From the NCBI RefSeq assembly GCF_036417845.1, contig NC_089980.1, positions 117,887,169-117,951,168 on the forward strand: a stretch of 64,000 nucleotides of DNA, read 5' to 3'. This DNA comes from Apteryx mantelli (taxonomy: Eukaryota; Chordata; Aves; Apterygiformes; Apterygidae). Shown here piece after piece: positions 1-12,515 of this stretch (positions are counted from its first letter, which is position 1; every line of letters starts with the position of its first letter). Under the pieces are notes generated by a model that saw only the letters and a list, made by a program, of their open reading frames with translations, made no database searches and was not told where the DNA came from. A program made the translations under genes and the position numbers.

Positions 1-3000
1 GAGTCATTAGCAAATAGTCATTTAGATTTAGGTTCTTCAGAAATAAATACTTAGACTGACTCTATTAAATATCTGAATCAGTGCACAAAAAAAAGTAAAA
101 TAAAATCACTCTGACGAAGTTTGTGGGTTACTCCAAATTAAGTGGAGCAACAAAAATAATGAGGGCAAGGCGATCTAATTATTTGGCAGAACACATACCT
201 TTCAGTGAAATGCATTACAATATAGACAAAAAGAAAGATATGCACTGAGGAAGGAGTATAGGTAAACTTACAGACTAAGGAGCAGTACACAGCTAAGCGG
301 TATATATCGGATATGGTTTGTTGGACTACTTCAAAAAATGTGTTTTTGAAAAACAAATTCAATGGTTGAATAAAATATATAATACATCTAGTATTAATTA
401 AATATTAGCAAGAAAATTAATGACACTGCTTAGTTTAGCAAAAAAGGTTTTACAAGGACTTCTTGCAGCCTGCAAGTAGCTTCATGTGGGGAAAATATGT
501 CATACTACAGTGCTTTCCAGTGGAATGTACAAAGGTTGAAAAATACCTGATGTTTAAAAATGGGAGCAAAGCAAATTCATCTGAGAAATTACTAATATTA
601 AGGATAAATAATCATGAAATATTATATCTAAGGGTTTGGTGGATTTGTTATTTCTCAGGGTCCTCAAATCAAGATGAGATGTCTTTCTATTATTTATCTA
701 AGATTATGTTATGATTTAGTCAAGTTATTACCTAAGTAATTGACACCATGGTACAGTTACCTGTATGAAATTTTATGGCCTGAGATATATCCAATAGCAT
801 ACTTGAGAGTCCAGTAGCTCCCCATAATATTAAATATTTTATAGGTTCCAGAAATATATGAAAAATCTGAGCATAACTGCGCCAAAGAGTGTGTAGTAGT
901 TCCAGAGAAAGGGTATTGCTGAAGGCTGATTTATGATAGATGGTATTTTTGCTGTAGTATACAATAATTTATTTACATATATGTATACATACTGTGCAAT
1001 GGCTGTAAAAGCAAAACATTAGACAACATCCTCCTAGTTAGGGCAGACACCTGTAACATAGTTGTTTCAACTCCTTGTTGCTGAACAACATTTTCCTTAT
1101 ATGACTTCCCTAACAGATTATGAGCTATGTTAATTTGCTTGTCCTTTATTCTCCTTCTACTGTTACTGGAGTGAGGACCTGAACTTGTATTTACCAAATC
1201 TAAGTTTTCTTAATTGTTTCACTATAGAATTCCACATTCACCTCACTGCTCTGAATTAAGCTGAAAAGTAATTTGCTTCCTGGGATAGAGTCCCTGTCAC
1301 TTGCCTTTATGTGTTTTCTGTATTGCTTTCCATCTCTCTGTATTCCTGTGCTTTTTTCCCACTCATTAGCTTTTCCAAGAAATTCTTCTAGATAAAGGTG
1401 TCATCATGACTAACACACTTCCCTGAAATTTTGGGTAAAAGATAAGCAATTCTCAGGCTTACAAATATTTTCTAACACGTGCTAGTTTCTGTCAAATAGT
1501 TCTGGATCACTTGCTACAGTAGACTTGGACAATGCAAGCAGGATATTAGCATGGAAGGAATGGGGTCTTAACTGCACTGTCTTTTTTAGCAAAATAGCAT
1601 GCTAGTTTTCCACAATGCTTGATGCTTTATTTTAATGCAGACTGTGGACCCTGTGCGTTAAACAAGTACAACGGTTTCCTAATTTGAATAGCACCTCTAA
1701 GTACTATTTGATTAGCCTTAGCCATTCTTAGCCAAGTTCTATTGGCCTATAATACTGCTTCATTATGAGGCCTGGAGGCTGTTATGGAAGGATTCAGCTC
1801 TGTATCAAAACATTTAAATGTGAATGTCTAAAAGTGAGGTAGACACCAAGCTTTCATTAGGGTCAGTGGAAAACTAGTCAATGCCACCGACAGGACCTAA
1901 AGAGTCATTCATCTTACTCATCAGTGGTATCTTAGGTTGGATAAAAGTATCCATGAAAAGCTGAAAACAATCTGATTAGGTTCAAAGATGTGATGTGGGA
2001 GTCAGGGAGACCTAGAGCCTTCTGGAAGCTGTGGCAGGAGGCAAGGTCAGTCACCTCACAGCACTTAAAATGACATTCAGTTGTGTAAGTAGGCAGCCAG
2101 TGCTGTTTGTGATGACCAAGGTTATCTGAGACACGCCAGGGACTTGCAGATTTCACACAGGCATCCAAGGGACCCTTACCCTTCTGGAGAGGCAGCTGGG
2201 AGCCAGGTGGACACTGTCAGGTATCTCAGACAGCATTACTCTCTTAGGCAGCTGTATCTAAACTACACTTTATATTGAAACCTGCACTGTGAATATACCT
2301 TGTTTTTCATGGGTGATGAATGGAATGATGCATGATGAATACTTTTGATACCCTCACAGTTTCCTCCTCTTCTATATTTTCTAATAAAAGAATTAAATTA
2401 TCTTTTTTTTTTTTACTTTTATTTTCTGTTTTAACAAAAATTGTCTTATGTCACTGTTGGAAATGAGGACTTGTTTTCTGGAGAGGAGTTAGTATGGTCT
2501 TTTTGAAAGACCTGCAATTTAGGCTTTGATTGAAATTTAGCTCTTTGAAGATTAAAAGCCTGGAAAAGCTTAGATCAGTAAACAGTGTAGAGAAGCTAAA
2601 ACTGCTGTTCAGTTTAAAATTCATACATTTGTTCAGTGTTCCCTGTTTGAAACCTTTGTATAGTCCTATAATCAAAGTGAAGTTATTTATATAGACACCT
2701 GCAGGAATTATACCATCCAAGATCTGATCCTGCATGACAAAGCCTAATAGGCTTATTTTTGAATACTGCCTGAGCCCCAGTAATTGATATCCAAGACGCT
2801 TCCAGGTTAAGCCTACTGTTTCACCCATTGTGCAAGACACTACCAAATCCTCACCTTTCCCCAGTGTTAAGCCAAATGAACGTTAATACTACTAGATTTA
2901 CTTGAAAAGTGGAAAACAGCTTTACATACAATCCTGGTGCTTAGACTATTTTTAACAACATAGTTCTCTCTATAATAAAGGGAATATTAAGGTAAAAAAG

Positions 3001-5193
3001 TCTGCCTTCACTGCCTTTCTTAGCAGGGGTTGAAAAGTCAGCTACATCTCACTTCTAGAATCTCTGTCCATGAAGCAAGTCTAAGTAAGATTTCTGTATT
3101 TTACTAAGCAATTATGAGTGCTTTGCAATTTTATGCAAGTGATACTAATTAATCACTGCAGCAGTGCGGCAGGAGAGCTATATTGTGAGTTATGCAATGA
3201 TCGTTTGTGTTTGTAAATCTCCAGCTCCCAGAAGCTGCTGGTGAACTGTAAAAGTTAACTTCATCATTAGCAGAATAAAAAGAAAAAATAAACCCCAGGC
3301 TATGATTTGACCTTGGAAACCAGAAGGAAACTAATAAGAATTCCAAATATATTAATTATTGCAAATTCTTATTTAAGAGGCATTTATATTTCTTGAGATA
3401 CAATTCCATTCTTCATAGCTCCTGACTACAATTTCTGATAATATTCTGCAATATTCTTAGGTTACAGAAGTATAGCTAAATAACACTTTTTTAGTTATAT
3501 TGTAGAATAATATTTTTTTGATTTTTTTAGTTTACAGTTGTTGTGAATTATCCTACTTGTAAGCTTAACCCAGGTGGGAGACAAATATAATGAAATTTGC
3601 TAAGTGAATTAAAATTTCTCAATCAATTTCTCAATCAAGAGTTCTCTATTTTTCTCAGTTGTACCCGTTGTGACTGTTTTAATATGAATTCCATGATGAA
3701 ACCGAGGAATAGCAAGGAAAATGTTGGCATGAATCCAGACAAAGTAAAATTATCAGGATTTATTTCACCCTGTTTATCACAGTTGACAAACAGCAACAAA
3801 ATGTGACTAAGCATCCTAGCCGAAAAGCACCATTTTTTTCACAAAAGAATATGTGTGTGTCTTGGCAAACACAACCTTTTTATCATTCTGGATTCCTATT
3901 TAGTTTATTACAAAATATTTGTAATTGTTTATCATTACAAATCTAGCTTTGAGCCTAAGGCTGACAGTGTTCCTGACTGGTGAAGAGTCATTGAGCAACT
4001 ATTTCTAATCCTGAACAAAATATCCTGTTTTCTCTACCACTTTCAAAAATGTAGCAACTAATTCTTAAGAAGTCACCATTCACACATCAGTTCCAGCCAA
4101 CTTTGTCCTGTTTTATTCTACTTCTTTCAAGGAAGTACAAAATGAGTTCAACAAGCTACCCAAAGTTCAATCTACACTAACATGCTAGATGTGACAAAAT
4201 CTGGATTCTTACAGCTGAATTCATCTTATCTAATTTCAATCTCTCGTGTTGATATCTATATCTAAGCTAGGTGTTTAGATGCCAGTATAGTCAATGGAAG
4301 AAATACCCATCTCTAGAGAACTGTGCTCTTTTAGATCTTGGGAGAAGATGAATCAGCCCCTGGGGTCTTTTGTTCAAATGGTTATTCTAACAGGAGCTAG
4401 ACAACTAGATTGTATGTAAGTTTCTTCATATAAATTTAAACAGATAAGTTTAATTCCAAAATTCTGTGGAGGAGAACAGCCAACTGTTTTCATTTCCTTG
4501 AAACTCCTCAGCATTTGAATTGCAAACCCACTAAATGATACTCTCACCTGAAGGAAGTGTAAGCTAAGAGGCTAAATGTCCTGCATCCTTTCTGGAGGGA
4601 TGCAAGATATGGTTACTGTTTGGAAACTGTATTTCCATATAGACTTTTACCATTGTTTTGCAAATGATACATGTCTCCATCTATCCTTCACCACATACAG
4701 CCATACCAGGGCCATTAGGATGACCCATAGCATGGAAGAGATCAGCTTGTCAATGAAGTGTTGGCACTAGTGAGGAGGGGAACATCTTGATGAGTTAAAG
4801 GTGTAGTGTAGCCTCCTTTGGCTGAAAACACAGATCCAGAAACAGTTAGTTCAGACTCTGACTTGGAAATGTTGCTGAACTTGTCATTAAGACTATACTC
4901 TTGCATAACTGGATAAGTGAATTTTGTCATTATCCCTACTTGAAATTTTAACAAAGGATTGGTCACTATTAGTCAAAATCAATGATTACCATGCTGACGG
5001 ACTGATATCCTCACTTGATGCTGAGGTGGGATTAAATGTACAGACTAAGACACCTAGAGATCAATTCAGTCCCTAAAAATAGGCATCTAGTACTGTTTTA
5101 GCCATCTTAGAGTACCAAAGGGCATAGGTATACCATCAATCCTATTCATATCTGTCAAGCCCATACAAGTATTTCATATATTAGGGCTCTTCA
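1..5193. other. AT-rich intergenic sequence
   Basis: No gene is recognisable. The open frames present are short, lack domain signatures and have no consistent splice structure. A run of thymines lies near 2403-2414. The stretch ends abruptly at the LTR that starts at 5194. Confidence 0.6.
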
Positions 5194-5760
5194 TGTTACC
5201 AAGGGCCTCAGACAAGAAGTCTCAAAGGGGGGGAACAGGGGAACTGTTACCAGGGGCCTCAGACAAGGATGCACCCAAGGACTGTGACTGGTACATCACA
5301 TCCTGAAGGAGTACAGATAAACCAGAAGAAACCAGGATAAGGAACGAGACAGCTTTCTCAAACAGAGAGATGAGTCAAGCCGAGACCATATCTGGAAAAG
5401 GAGCTCAAGGTTCATGGAAAGACACTAAGAGGCACCTCTTCAGCAACCACTAGGGACCACCAGAGACCACCAGGGACCATCAGAGACCCCCATAGAAGCC
5501 CCCCGGAGACTCAGACCGCATGCGTAATGACAATGTAAATATGATAATTAGTTCCAGGAAATAGAATGAATATGTATAATCATTCCAGGAAATTTAATGC
5601 ATATGTATGTAACAGAGCAATATAAGCCTTGGGTAATGCAACATACGGCATGCACGTTGGGCGGAACAGTCCCCCATGCATCTGGCACCATAATAAAGAG
5701 AATGCCTGCTTGTTAATGCTATATTGGTGTTAAGGAGTTTTACTCCCGATTTCGGTGACA
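5194..5760 (+). mobile_element. Solo LTR, same family as the one at 52727
   Basis: The element begins TGTTACC and ends GGTGACA, which are near-perfect inverted termini. It contains an AT-rich TATA-like stretch near 5620 and a poly(A) signal AATAAA at 5692-5697, so it reads on the plus strand. It aligns by eye along its whole length with 52727-53324, including the shared ending around TTAAGGAGTTTT. A partial internal direct repeat exists: the first 25 or so bases recur from 5245. No target-site duplication is visible: the left flank ends TTCA and the right flank begins TAGG. The right edge coincides with the left edge of the GC-rich block. It is probably an ERV LTR left by recombination, possibly rearranged afterwards. 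Confidence 0.75.
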
Positions 5761-5769
5761 TAGGGAGGG

Positions 5770-6610
5770 AGGGTGGTTGTCAGAGATGAGGAAGGCAACT
5801 TTTCATCTTTGAAAGAGTTTAATACTGCTGGGGGTTTGGTTCGCAGTTCCACGCAGAGTTGGTCTTCAGCAAAACAGGCAGAGGTCTGGCTAGAATACTG
5901 ACGCCACAGAAGGGTGGTCTCCAAGGCGCCAAGGTTCCTCGTCAAGCTCACAATTCTTTCGGATCCAAAGGGGCGGGAATGTTTGGGACCTCTGCTCAGA
6001 GATTCTGGCACCGTTTTCCGTGCTCCTACCCATCGGCTGCTGAGGAATGTCACTTCTGGACTTGGTCCTTGGTCTCTGCACTCTCCGATAAACTCTTTCC
6101 TTCATTCGTCCCATCCCTTGTCACCTGTCAATGGCTGTACAAAGCCCATTGCTGCACAGGAGTCTTCTGTCCTACCCCCACGGCAGGGGGAAACCGCTTA
6201 GCAGTCCCAATCGGTTGGTAAATGAGAGTCGGCACACATAGCCGGAGAATGCCCACCCACAGCCCTTATCACTTCTGTCTATACGTAGCGTAAACGGGCA
6301 TTTAGGCTGGGCGTGCCCCATCGATTTGTGCGCAGCCATGTCATCTTTTGAAGCCTTTAAGGCCTCCTGAGGCTTTTGCTCCTGCTTCCACGCTGAGTTT
6401 CCCTTCAGCAAATCATGCAGAGGTCTGGCTAGACTCCTGAATGCCGGAAAGGGGGACCTCCAAACCCCAACCGTCCTTATAAGGTTTGCAATTCTTTGGG
6501 ATCCCAAGGGGCAGGAATGTTTGGGACCTCTGCTCATAGAGAGGCTGGCACCGTTTTCCATTCTCCTTTCCAACGGGTGCCCCGCAATGTCACCTCTTGA
6601 CAGGACTCAG
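5770..6610 (-). repeat. Tandemly duplicated antisense retroelement pol-like fragment
   Basis: Two copies of one sequence lie about 560 bases apart (roughly 5790-6060 and 6350-6610). They share blocks such as CAGAGGTCTGGCTAGA and GGAATGTTTGGGACCTCTGC. On the minus strand the right-hand copy reads through LARPLHDLLKG, then a run of about 35 residues, then CPFTLRIDRSDKGCG. This resembles the end of reverse transcriptase (the connection that reads PL..L) running into the first RNase H motif (D-S-x-G) of retroviral or Ty3-type Pol. The left-hand copy has a degraded version. No complete ORF survives. The assignment to a retroelement is an inference from this short motif order; a diverged host repeat is possible. 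Confidence 0.4.
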
Positions 6611-7060
6611 ACAAGTCTCCCGCTCAATAAGCTCCGATAAGGGGTCACTGGGAAACTCACAGCGGAGTTTCTTCCAAGAGGAACCTTGCAGGGTGCACTT
6701 TCCACCCCCAAAGCCTTCAGGGCAGAAACTCTGTGCCTGAGCAGATGCCTTGGAGCCAGCCTCTGCTGTGTCCTGTGCATGGCTGGTGCATAAGCAGCCT
6801 GGCAGAGCGTCCTGCCTTGTCTCTGTGCATCTCATGGTTGGAACTGTAGCAGGGAACCTGAGTGGTCAGGCAGGTCTTAGTAGGCTCTTCCTAAGCAAGC
6901 GGTCTTCCTGGATTCCTCTGCTCCACCCACCTCTCTAAACACATCCTCCGCTGAGCTGAAATGGGGCCTTTGCTGATACAACACCAGCAAGGGCTTGTTC
7001 TCGTCGGGCCTCTTTTGCTGGACAATCCTGCAGGACAACTGATTGTCTTTGCTTGAGGAG
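6611..7060. other. GC-rich sequence downstream of the RhoGAP gene
   Basis: No complete gene is seen. On the minus strand a frame covering about 6877-7137 looks mildly coding-like (charged, serine-rich, no domain) and overlaps the other 3' frames of the RhoGAP gene. It may be old 3' coding sequence or UTR. Confidence 0.35.
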
Positions 7061-7330
7061 CTATCTCTCAGAAACCGCCTGTCTTCTAGGCCTCCAGAAT
7101 GTGGGACTTTTTTTGAGCGCTTTGCTGCGGTTTGCAAAAGAGAACGCCCTGGAGTGCTTTCGGATGTGTCTGCTGGGTGTGCTGCTGTCCTCTCTGGGCT
7201 TGATGGGAAAAGCCTGGGTCTTCTTGGGAAAAGCCTGGGTCTTCTTTAGAAAGCTTTTTGGGGGGCTCGGGAGTGGAACTAGTGCAGAGCTGGTGAAGAC
7301 CGAGCCACCAGACGAGAAAAGGAGCTCTGC
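7061..7330 (-). pseudogene. Displaced C-terminal reading frame of the RhoGAP gene
   Basis: After the point where the main frame stops (7279-7281), a second minus-strand frame stays open to 7061. It reads as protein-like, with a basic, serine-rich stretch around HIRKHSRAFSFANRSKAL. It contains a perfect 21-base tandem duplication (7205-7225 and 7226-7246) that repeats seven codons without changing frame. The duplication keeps the frame only if this frame was once translated. The likely explanation is a one- or two-base indel near 7290-7350 that moved the original C-terminus out of frame. Alternative splicing or an assembly error are other explanations. Confidence 0.4.
7205..7246. repeat. Perfect 21-bp tandem duplication
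   Basis: The unit starts GGGAAAAGCCTGGG, ends TCTTCTT, and occurs twice head to tail without mismatch. It lies in the 3' part of the RhoGAP gene and is a multiple of three. Confidence 0.9.
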
Positions 7331-10300
7331 AGGGAGCAGCCGGAGGAGGTTTGGGGGAGAGAGTGCCATCTGGTAAGTGTGACTGCAGGATGGCAAGGCC
7401 TTGTTTCCAGTGCCCTCTTCTCCAAGCTGTACTTTGTCTGCTGAATGGGAAGATGCTCCTCACTTTTGGTTACCTCCGGCTCCCTTCTCCTGCCTTCCAG
7501 GTTGCTGTTCTGGTAGGACAGGTCTGCCTCTGAGAAGCTCCTGTGCATGCTGCTCATCTCCTTCTTCCAGTTAGTCAGCGAAGGGCCAGAGAGGCAGGCT
7601 GGATAGCTGCTGCTGACAAAAGCGCTCGCCCCTTTGGGCTGCTGCAGGTCAGAGGTGGTGGGGCTGCCTTCAGCTCCAGGCTCGGGGCTGTTGCAGGCAG
7701 CACAGTTCTGCTGAGCAGCACCTGGCTGTTCTGTGAGGAGAAAGAGCCTGTCAGGTAGCTTTTAGAGGCCATCGGAAGATGCCAGGGCACTTTCCCTGGG
7801 GCGCCATGCCCCCCTGGCAGGTGCAAAGGCAAAACCTTTGTTCCGACGCATTCAGGTACTGAGAAGCCTTCCACTAGGGAAACCCTGCAATACCCTCTGG
7901 AACCCCCTGCACCTCTTCGCATTTCCACAGATGTCTTCTGCTATCTGGTTACAGAATGTGATCCAGCAGCCCTGGCCGGGACAAGCAGCAGTCCCTGCTC
8001 ATACCTGCGCAGAAGCTGTCTGTGTGCTCCAGTGACTCCTCGGTCGAGGGCCTGAACGGCAAGCTAATGTCATCCCCAAATACTGCCGCACAGTTGTCAA
8101 TGAGGAGCTCCACCAAGAGTGTCACCTGCACACAGAAAGCCCCAGAGTTCAGCGCGAGGGGCTGCAAACATCTTGAGCAGCCTTTCGTGCTCCTGAGGCA
8201 TGTTTCTGTAGCCACAGCTGTAGCTCCGTAGCTCAGAGCCTCCTGCGGCCCGCTACAAGCAAGACAGCCTTAGCCTCAGCTCGGGGGGGAGCGAGGGGCT
8301 GAATTCAACAGACCTTGTCATTGCTCTCTTTCTGCAGGGCGAGCGGGAGCATGTTGTCCATGTCGGGGCTGAGCAAGTTTGGCCCCACGCAGATTGCCAG
8401 GTTGCTGGCATCCATGCGGTTGCTCTCTGCATTTTCGCTGATATGGTGGAGCACAGAGAGCAAGTGCTGGAGCAAGAGGCGGTTTGCTCGAGGCAGTTTG
8501 CCAGCCACCCTGCGGGAACGCAAACAAACAGGAACAGGAGTGCAGGCTGCAGGGGCCACTGCTTCTTAGTTTGAGCCCGAGCGGTGGGACCAGTGGCAAA
8601 ACTTACTCTCTCAGTTTGGCAATTTTCTCCTGCAGGCTGGGCTTCTCCAGTGCTAGCAGCCACTCGGCATAGAGGTCGGCCATGAGGAGTCTGCAGGGGA
8701 TGTTTCTCAGGAAGTCCTGCAAGGCCAAGGCCCTTAGGTGAGGCTCTGCACACTAGCAGGGAGCAGAGAGGCAGCATCCCTGGGACTTGGGCTCACTAGG
8801 AGGCAGCCAGCTTTGAGCTACCTGCTCTCAAAGGTGCAGCTGCCAGAACTGAAAATCCCGCCCGTGGCAAAGGAAAATGCCCAGGTGTCCTGAGCCTGAT
8901 CCTCTGAGTGTGGCTTCAGGCGGGTTTTAGCCTGGAGTCCCTCCGAGGCCAATCTCGGCACTGGCATGGGCCCATGCAGATTGGCCCTGTGCTCTCCCAG
9001 CTACAAGTCAGCAGAACTCACCTTCAGCACCACTGCCAGCAGGTGCACGGGTTTGCTCGCCAGATCCACGTTCCCACCTCTGTCGAGCTCTTCTTTCAGC
9101 TCCCTGCGGGCCTTCTCGCTGGCAGCTTTCCTGAAAATGCCCTCAGTGGCCGGTCCTTTCTCATCGAGGACAGCCAGGAGCTCCTGCAGGCGGCAACAGA
9201 CAGCTTTGCACTTGGCACTGCACTCTGCTTGACTCGGCTTAGTATGTCGTTCTTGTTGCACGTAGGGTATCCTGGCAGTACCCTGACTGTCCCCCAATCC
9301 ACCCTCATCTGGGACTGGTGAAGTCCAGGGAGTGCAGTGGAGTCCTCCCTGCAGGAGACCTCTCTCCCCAGGCTTGCTTACCTGTACTGGTTGGGGCAGG
9401 GCATCACCTTGCCCACAGATGAGGGCCAGAGGCTGCCCAAAGAGAGCCACCTGGGGGCCAGAGCCTAGCTGCCCCGGGCACTCCCCGGGGGCAGAGGTTC
9501 CTCTCCAAGCCAGCGGCCACGAGATCACCACCTTCTTCCCTCCATCTGCTGCGAGCAAAAGAAAAGCAAACATGGCTTTAGAAAATCAGGCGCAGCCACC
9601 TCGCGTGCCTTTTGTCTGTGTGCAGCGCCATGTGCTGCAGGGTCTCCTCCAGAGTGTTTACAGGCACCGAGCTTTTGCACGGGGAGAGAAAAGAAGAGCA
9701 GCTGCGGCTGCCCACAGGGCTGATGTGCACCGGCGTGTCACCGCTGGTGGTGGGACAGGCAGCCTTGCAGAAGCGCCAGTTGGCAAGCGGGGTGCAAGCA
9801 GGCAGCTCCTCTCTTTCTTTTCTGCACTCACCAGCCAAGTGGCAAAGTGCCTCTTCAGTGGCTGAAGGCTCCACCCGGGGGCATTTCTTGGCTTCAGCCT
9901 GCAAGAAAGGGCTTCAGCTTAGCGAGCCGCCACGAGCAGCAAGGGCCTTGAGCGAGTTGCTCCAGCTGCGCAGGGACTGCCATGCTCTCCCCCGGCGCGG
10001 GGACTTTGCTCCCTTTGCACACCCGGCAGAGCCGCCCCCGCTGTGCTGAGATACCGCCTGGCCACAGCCAGCAAGGGCCGGGCAAAGGCAGCCCCTGCTC
10101 ACCTCTGCCAAAATCAGTGCCTCCACGGTCCTGGCAGTCAGCGACGCCTCCTGGGCGAGAGAACAAAGAGCCTCCGTGAGAAACCTGTCGCATGGTCGCA
10201 TTTGGAAAGCCAGCGGCTCTCAGGGAGGAGTGAAGGCCACGCGGACACTTACGGGCCCATAGAAGCCAACCACCTTGGTGAGGAGCCGCAGGGAGGGCAG

Positions 10301-11567
10301 GCGGGTGACTCTGGCTCCCGGGCCTCCTTGGCTCTGCCTGTGCACAGGGAAGGGCGCACGAAAAGCTCTGTCAGCCCCAGCCCTGGCTGCTCTCTCTCCT
10401 GCCAGCCAGCCCAGCGCTGCCAAGGGCCCCGCAGCCCGCACAGCCTGCAGCAGCGCCGGCTGGGAGCACAAGCTCTCTCATGCCCTGGCTCCTGCTCTCC
10501 ATGGGCCTCCTCCTCTTGGAGACACACAGTAGTGGCTCCTCAGGGTCCCCACACCTGCAGGCCGCGAGCTGTGCTGACAGCTCCCGGGGCTTGCTGCTCG
10601 TTCGCAAGCACGAGGCAAAGCCACTCCTGCTGCTCCGCCAGGAGCTCCACGTGGCAGTGGGTGCACCTTTGCCCCACCGCCATGTGGGCACTTCTGCAGG
10701 CAGCTCCATCGGCAGCACTCCCCACCCTCCACCCTGGCGCCACCGGCAGCTTGAATCCCCCAGCAGGCCTGACCTGAGGATGGCGTCCAGCCAGAGCTGC
10801 TTCACCTCCTGCGACCTGCAGCACAAGGCACAAACAGCCTCAGCCCACGCTGCTGCTGCTCCTCCTCCGGACACACACGGGCCCCAAAGGGCTCTGGCCC
10901 GCGCAGGCAGAGTGCCCGGGACAGGGCCGAGCCCCGGGGTGCAGGACGGGCACACGTGCCGGCCCTGGGACGTGTGCCCCCGACTCACCCAAAAGTGACC
11001 ACGCAGAGGCCCGTGGGCCAGACGAGGATGAGGCTCTGGCTGCTCTTGAGGCCAAAGACCTCCTCCTCGTCCTCTGGCCTGGCCGCCGCCACCGCCTCCT
11101 CGCGGCACAGCACCCACAGCTCGCTGAGGCGCACCCGGTGCTTCAGCCGGAAGGTGGAGCCGCATCTGCGGGGAGGAAGAGCAGGCAGGGAGCGCGGGCG
11201 TGCGCGGTGGGCGCAAGCGCAGCCGTCCTCCCGCTCTGGGAGAGCCATTTGCCGGGGCAGAGCCTTGGGCAGGGAGGAAGGAGGGCGGGGATGCACAGCC
11301 TTACTTGAAGCTGGCGATGGCGTGCACGAAGAGCAGGAGGTGCTGGGTGCGCTGGTGCCGGGTCACCTGCGCACGCTGGCTGAGGAGCAGCTGGGGGCTC
11401 CTGGTCGACACGAAGGCGCCGAGCGGCGCCAGGGACCGGGAGGCCGCCCTGCTCCAGAGCCTGAGGCGGGCGCCAGGAGCCCCACGGCCAGGGGGCCTGG
11501 GCCCTGCCTGCGAGCGGGCAGCGGGGCCGGGAGCGCCCCGGGCACCACAGCAGTTCACCTGTCCCAT
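7279..11567 (-). CDS. TAGAP-like: PH and RhoGAP domain protein, TAGAP/ARHGAP20-like, 12 exons
   Basis: Predicted GTPase-activating protein for Rho-family GTPases, probably cytosolic and membrane-recruited through its PH domain. Proposed exons (5' to 3'): 11567-11305, 11165-10989, 10815-10774, 10337-10253, 10150-10103, 9898-9832, 9548-9382, 9183-9022, 8716-8607, 8509-8314, 8125-8005, 7730-7279. Every intron has AG and GT ends, all phases match, and the total is 1890 bases (629 residues). The PH-like region covers about residues 60-160 and includes LKHRVRLSELW and VKQLWLDAIL. The RhoGAP domain covers about residues 265-460: ALFGQPL, the arginine finger in GIFRKAA (Arg about 301), MDASNLAICVGPNLL, and LLVELLIDNC followed by STEESLEHTD. 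That last stretch favours TAGAP over ARHGAP20. The start ATG at 11567 has GCC before it and G after it, but an upstream exon cannot be excluded. The C-terminus may be shortened by a frameshift. Confidence 0.8.
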
Positions 11568-11840
11568 GGCGCTGTGGCCGGACAGACCTGCGCGAAGCTG
11601 CACGCGTGTCCCTTTGCCGAGCAGTAGCGCCGGGCTGAGAGCTGCCTCTGCCCGTGCTGCCCTGCAATGGCACGGTGCCGCAATGGGCACCCGCTGGTGG
11701 CCGTGGCTGTGGCCACTGCGATGCCACTGCGGCACATTGTGATGCGCCGGCGCGGCCGCGGGGCAGCCCCGCGTGTGGGTGCGGCGCAGGAGCAAAGGGG
11801 AGTCTCCCGGCCGCCGGCACCTCTGCTGCCGCACCATTGC
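11568..11840. promoter_or_regulatory. GC/CpG-rich upstream region of the RhoGAP gene
   Basis: The sequence immediately upstream of the proposed start codon is strongly GC-rich with many CpG dinucleotides, as expected of a CpG-island-type vertebrate promoter. No TATA box is evident on the minus strand. The region ends where an antisense CR1 fragment begins. The promoter role is inferred from composition and position only. Confidence 0.35.
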
Positions 11841-12515
11841 CATGCCTGTGTTTCTGCTTGTGCCCATTGCCGCTCGGGCACCAGGCAGAGGAGGCTGGCT
11901 CTGTCTTCTTTACACCCTCCCTTCACATAATGATGTGCACTGAAAAGATCCCCACTTCCTCCTTCTCTTCCCTCCGCAAAACAGTCCCAGCTCTCGCAGC
12001 CTTTCCTCAGAGCACAGAGGCTTCAGTGCCTTCGGCATTTTAGCAGCCCTCGCCCGCACACGTTCCAGTAGCTCCATGTGTCTCTTGGGCTGGCGAGCCC
12101 AGAGCTGGAGCCAGCGCTCCACGGGGCTCTTGGACAAGGCTGAGCAGAGGCGAAGGAGCACCTCCCTCCCCCTCCCCTGCTGGCAACACCCTTCCTAATG
12201 CAGCCCAGGAGACCACTGGCCGCCTTTGCCGCAAGGGCATGCTGCTGCCGCATGGTCAACTGGTTGTGCACCAGCACCCGCAGGGCCTTCTCTGCCAAGC
12301 TGCTTTGCAGCCCGTTGGCCCCCAGCCTGTCCTGGTGTCTGGGCTTATTCCTCCCCAGGGGCAGGACTGGGCACTTGCCGTTGTTGAACCTGAGGAGGTT
12401 CCTCTCTGGCCAGCTCTCCAGCCTGTCAAGGTCCCTCTGAATGGCAGCACAACCCGCGGGGGTATCAGCCACTCCGGCCACTTTTGTCTCTGCCCCAAAC
12501 TTGCACATTTGAAAG
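11840..12515 (-). mobile_element. CR1 LINE fragment, antisense, 5'-truncated
   Basis: On the minus strand the piece encodes recognisable CR1 reverse transcriptase C-terminal sequence: [19 protein letters not shown], then LTMRQQHALAAKAASGLLGC, then IRKGVASR. It matches the order of the complete CR1 at 59030-59680 in this window. Frames are broken, and the GC content is higher than in the young copy. It begins about 270 bases upstream of the RhoGAP start codon. Confidence 0.85.

Noticed and set aside
5761..5790. Primer binding site after the LTR at 5760, which would make it a provirus
   Set aside because: The following bases do not match any tRNA 3' end I can recognise and there is no gag downstream in that orientation.
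9578..9904. Possible extra coding exon of the RhoGAP gene between 9600 and 9770
   Set aside because: Exon 9832-9898 joins in phase directly to exon 9382-9548, and the sequence between behaves as an intron.
10480..10700. Possible exon between 10337 and 10774 of the RhoGAP gene
   Set aside because: None of the three frames looks like the family, and skipping it keeps the phase.
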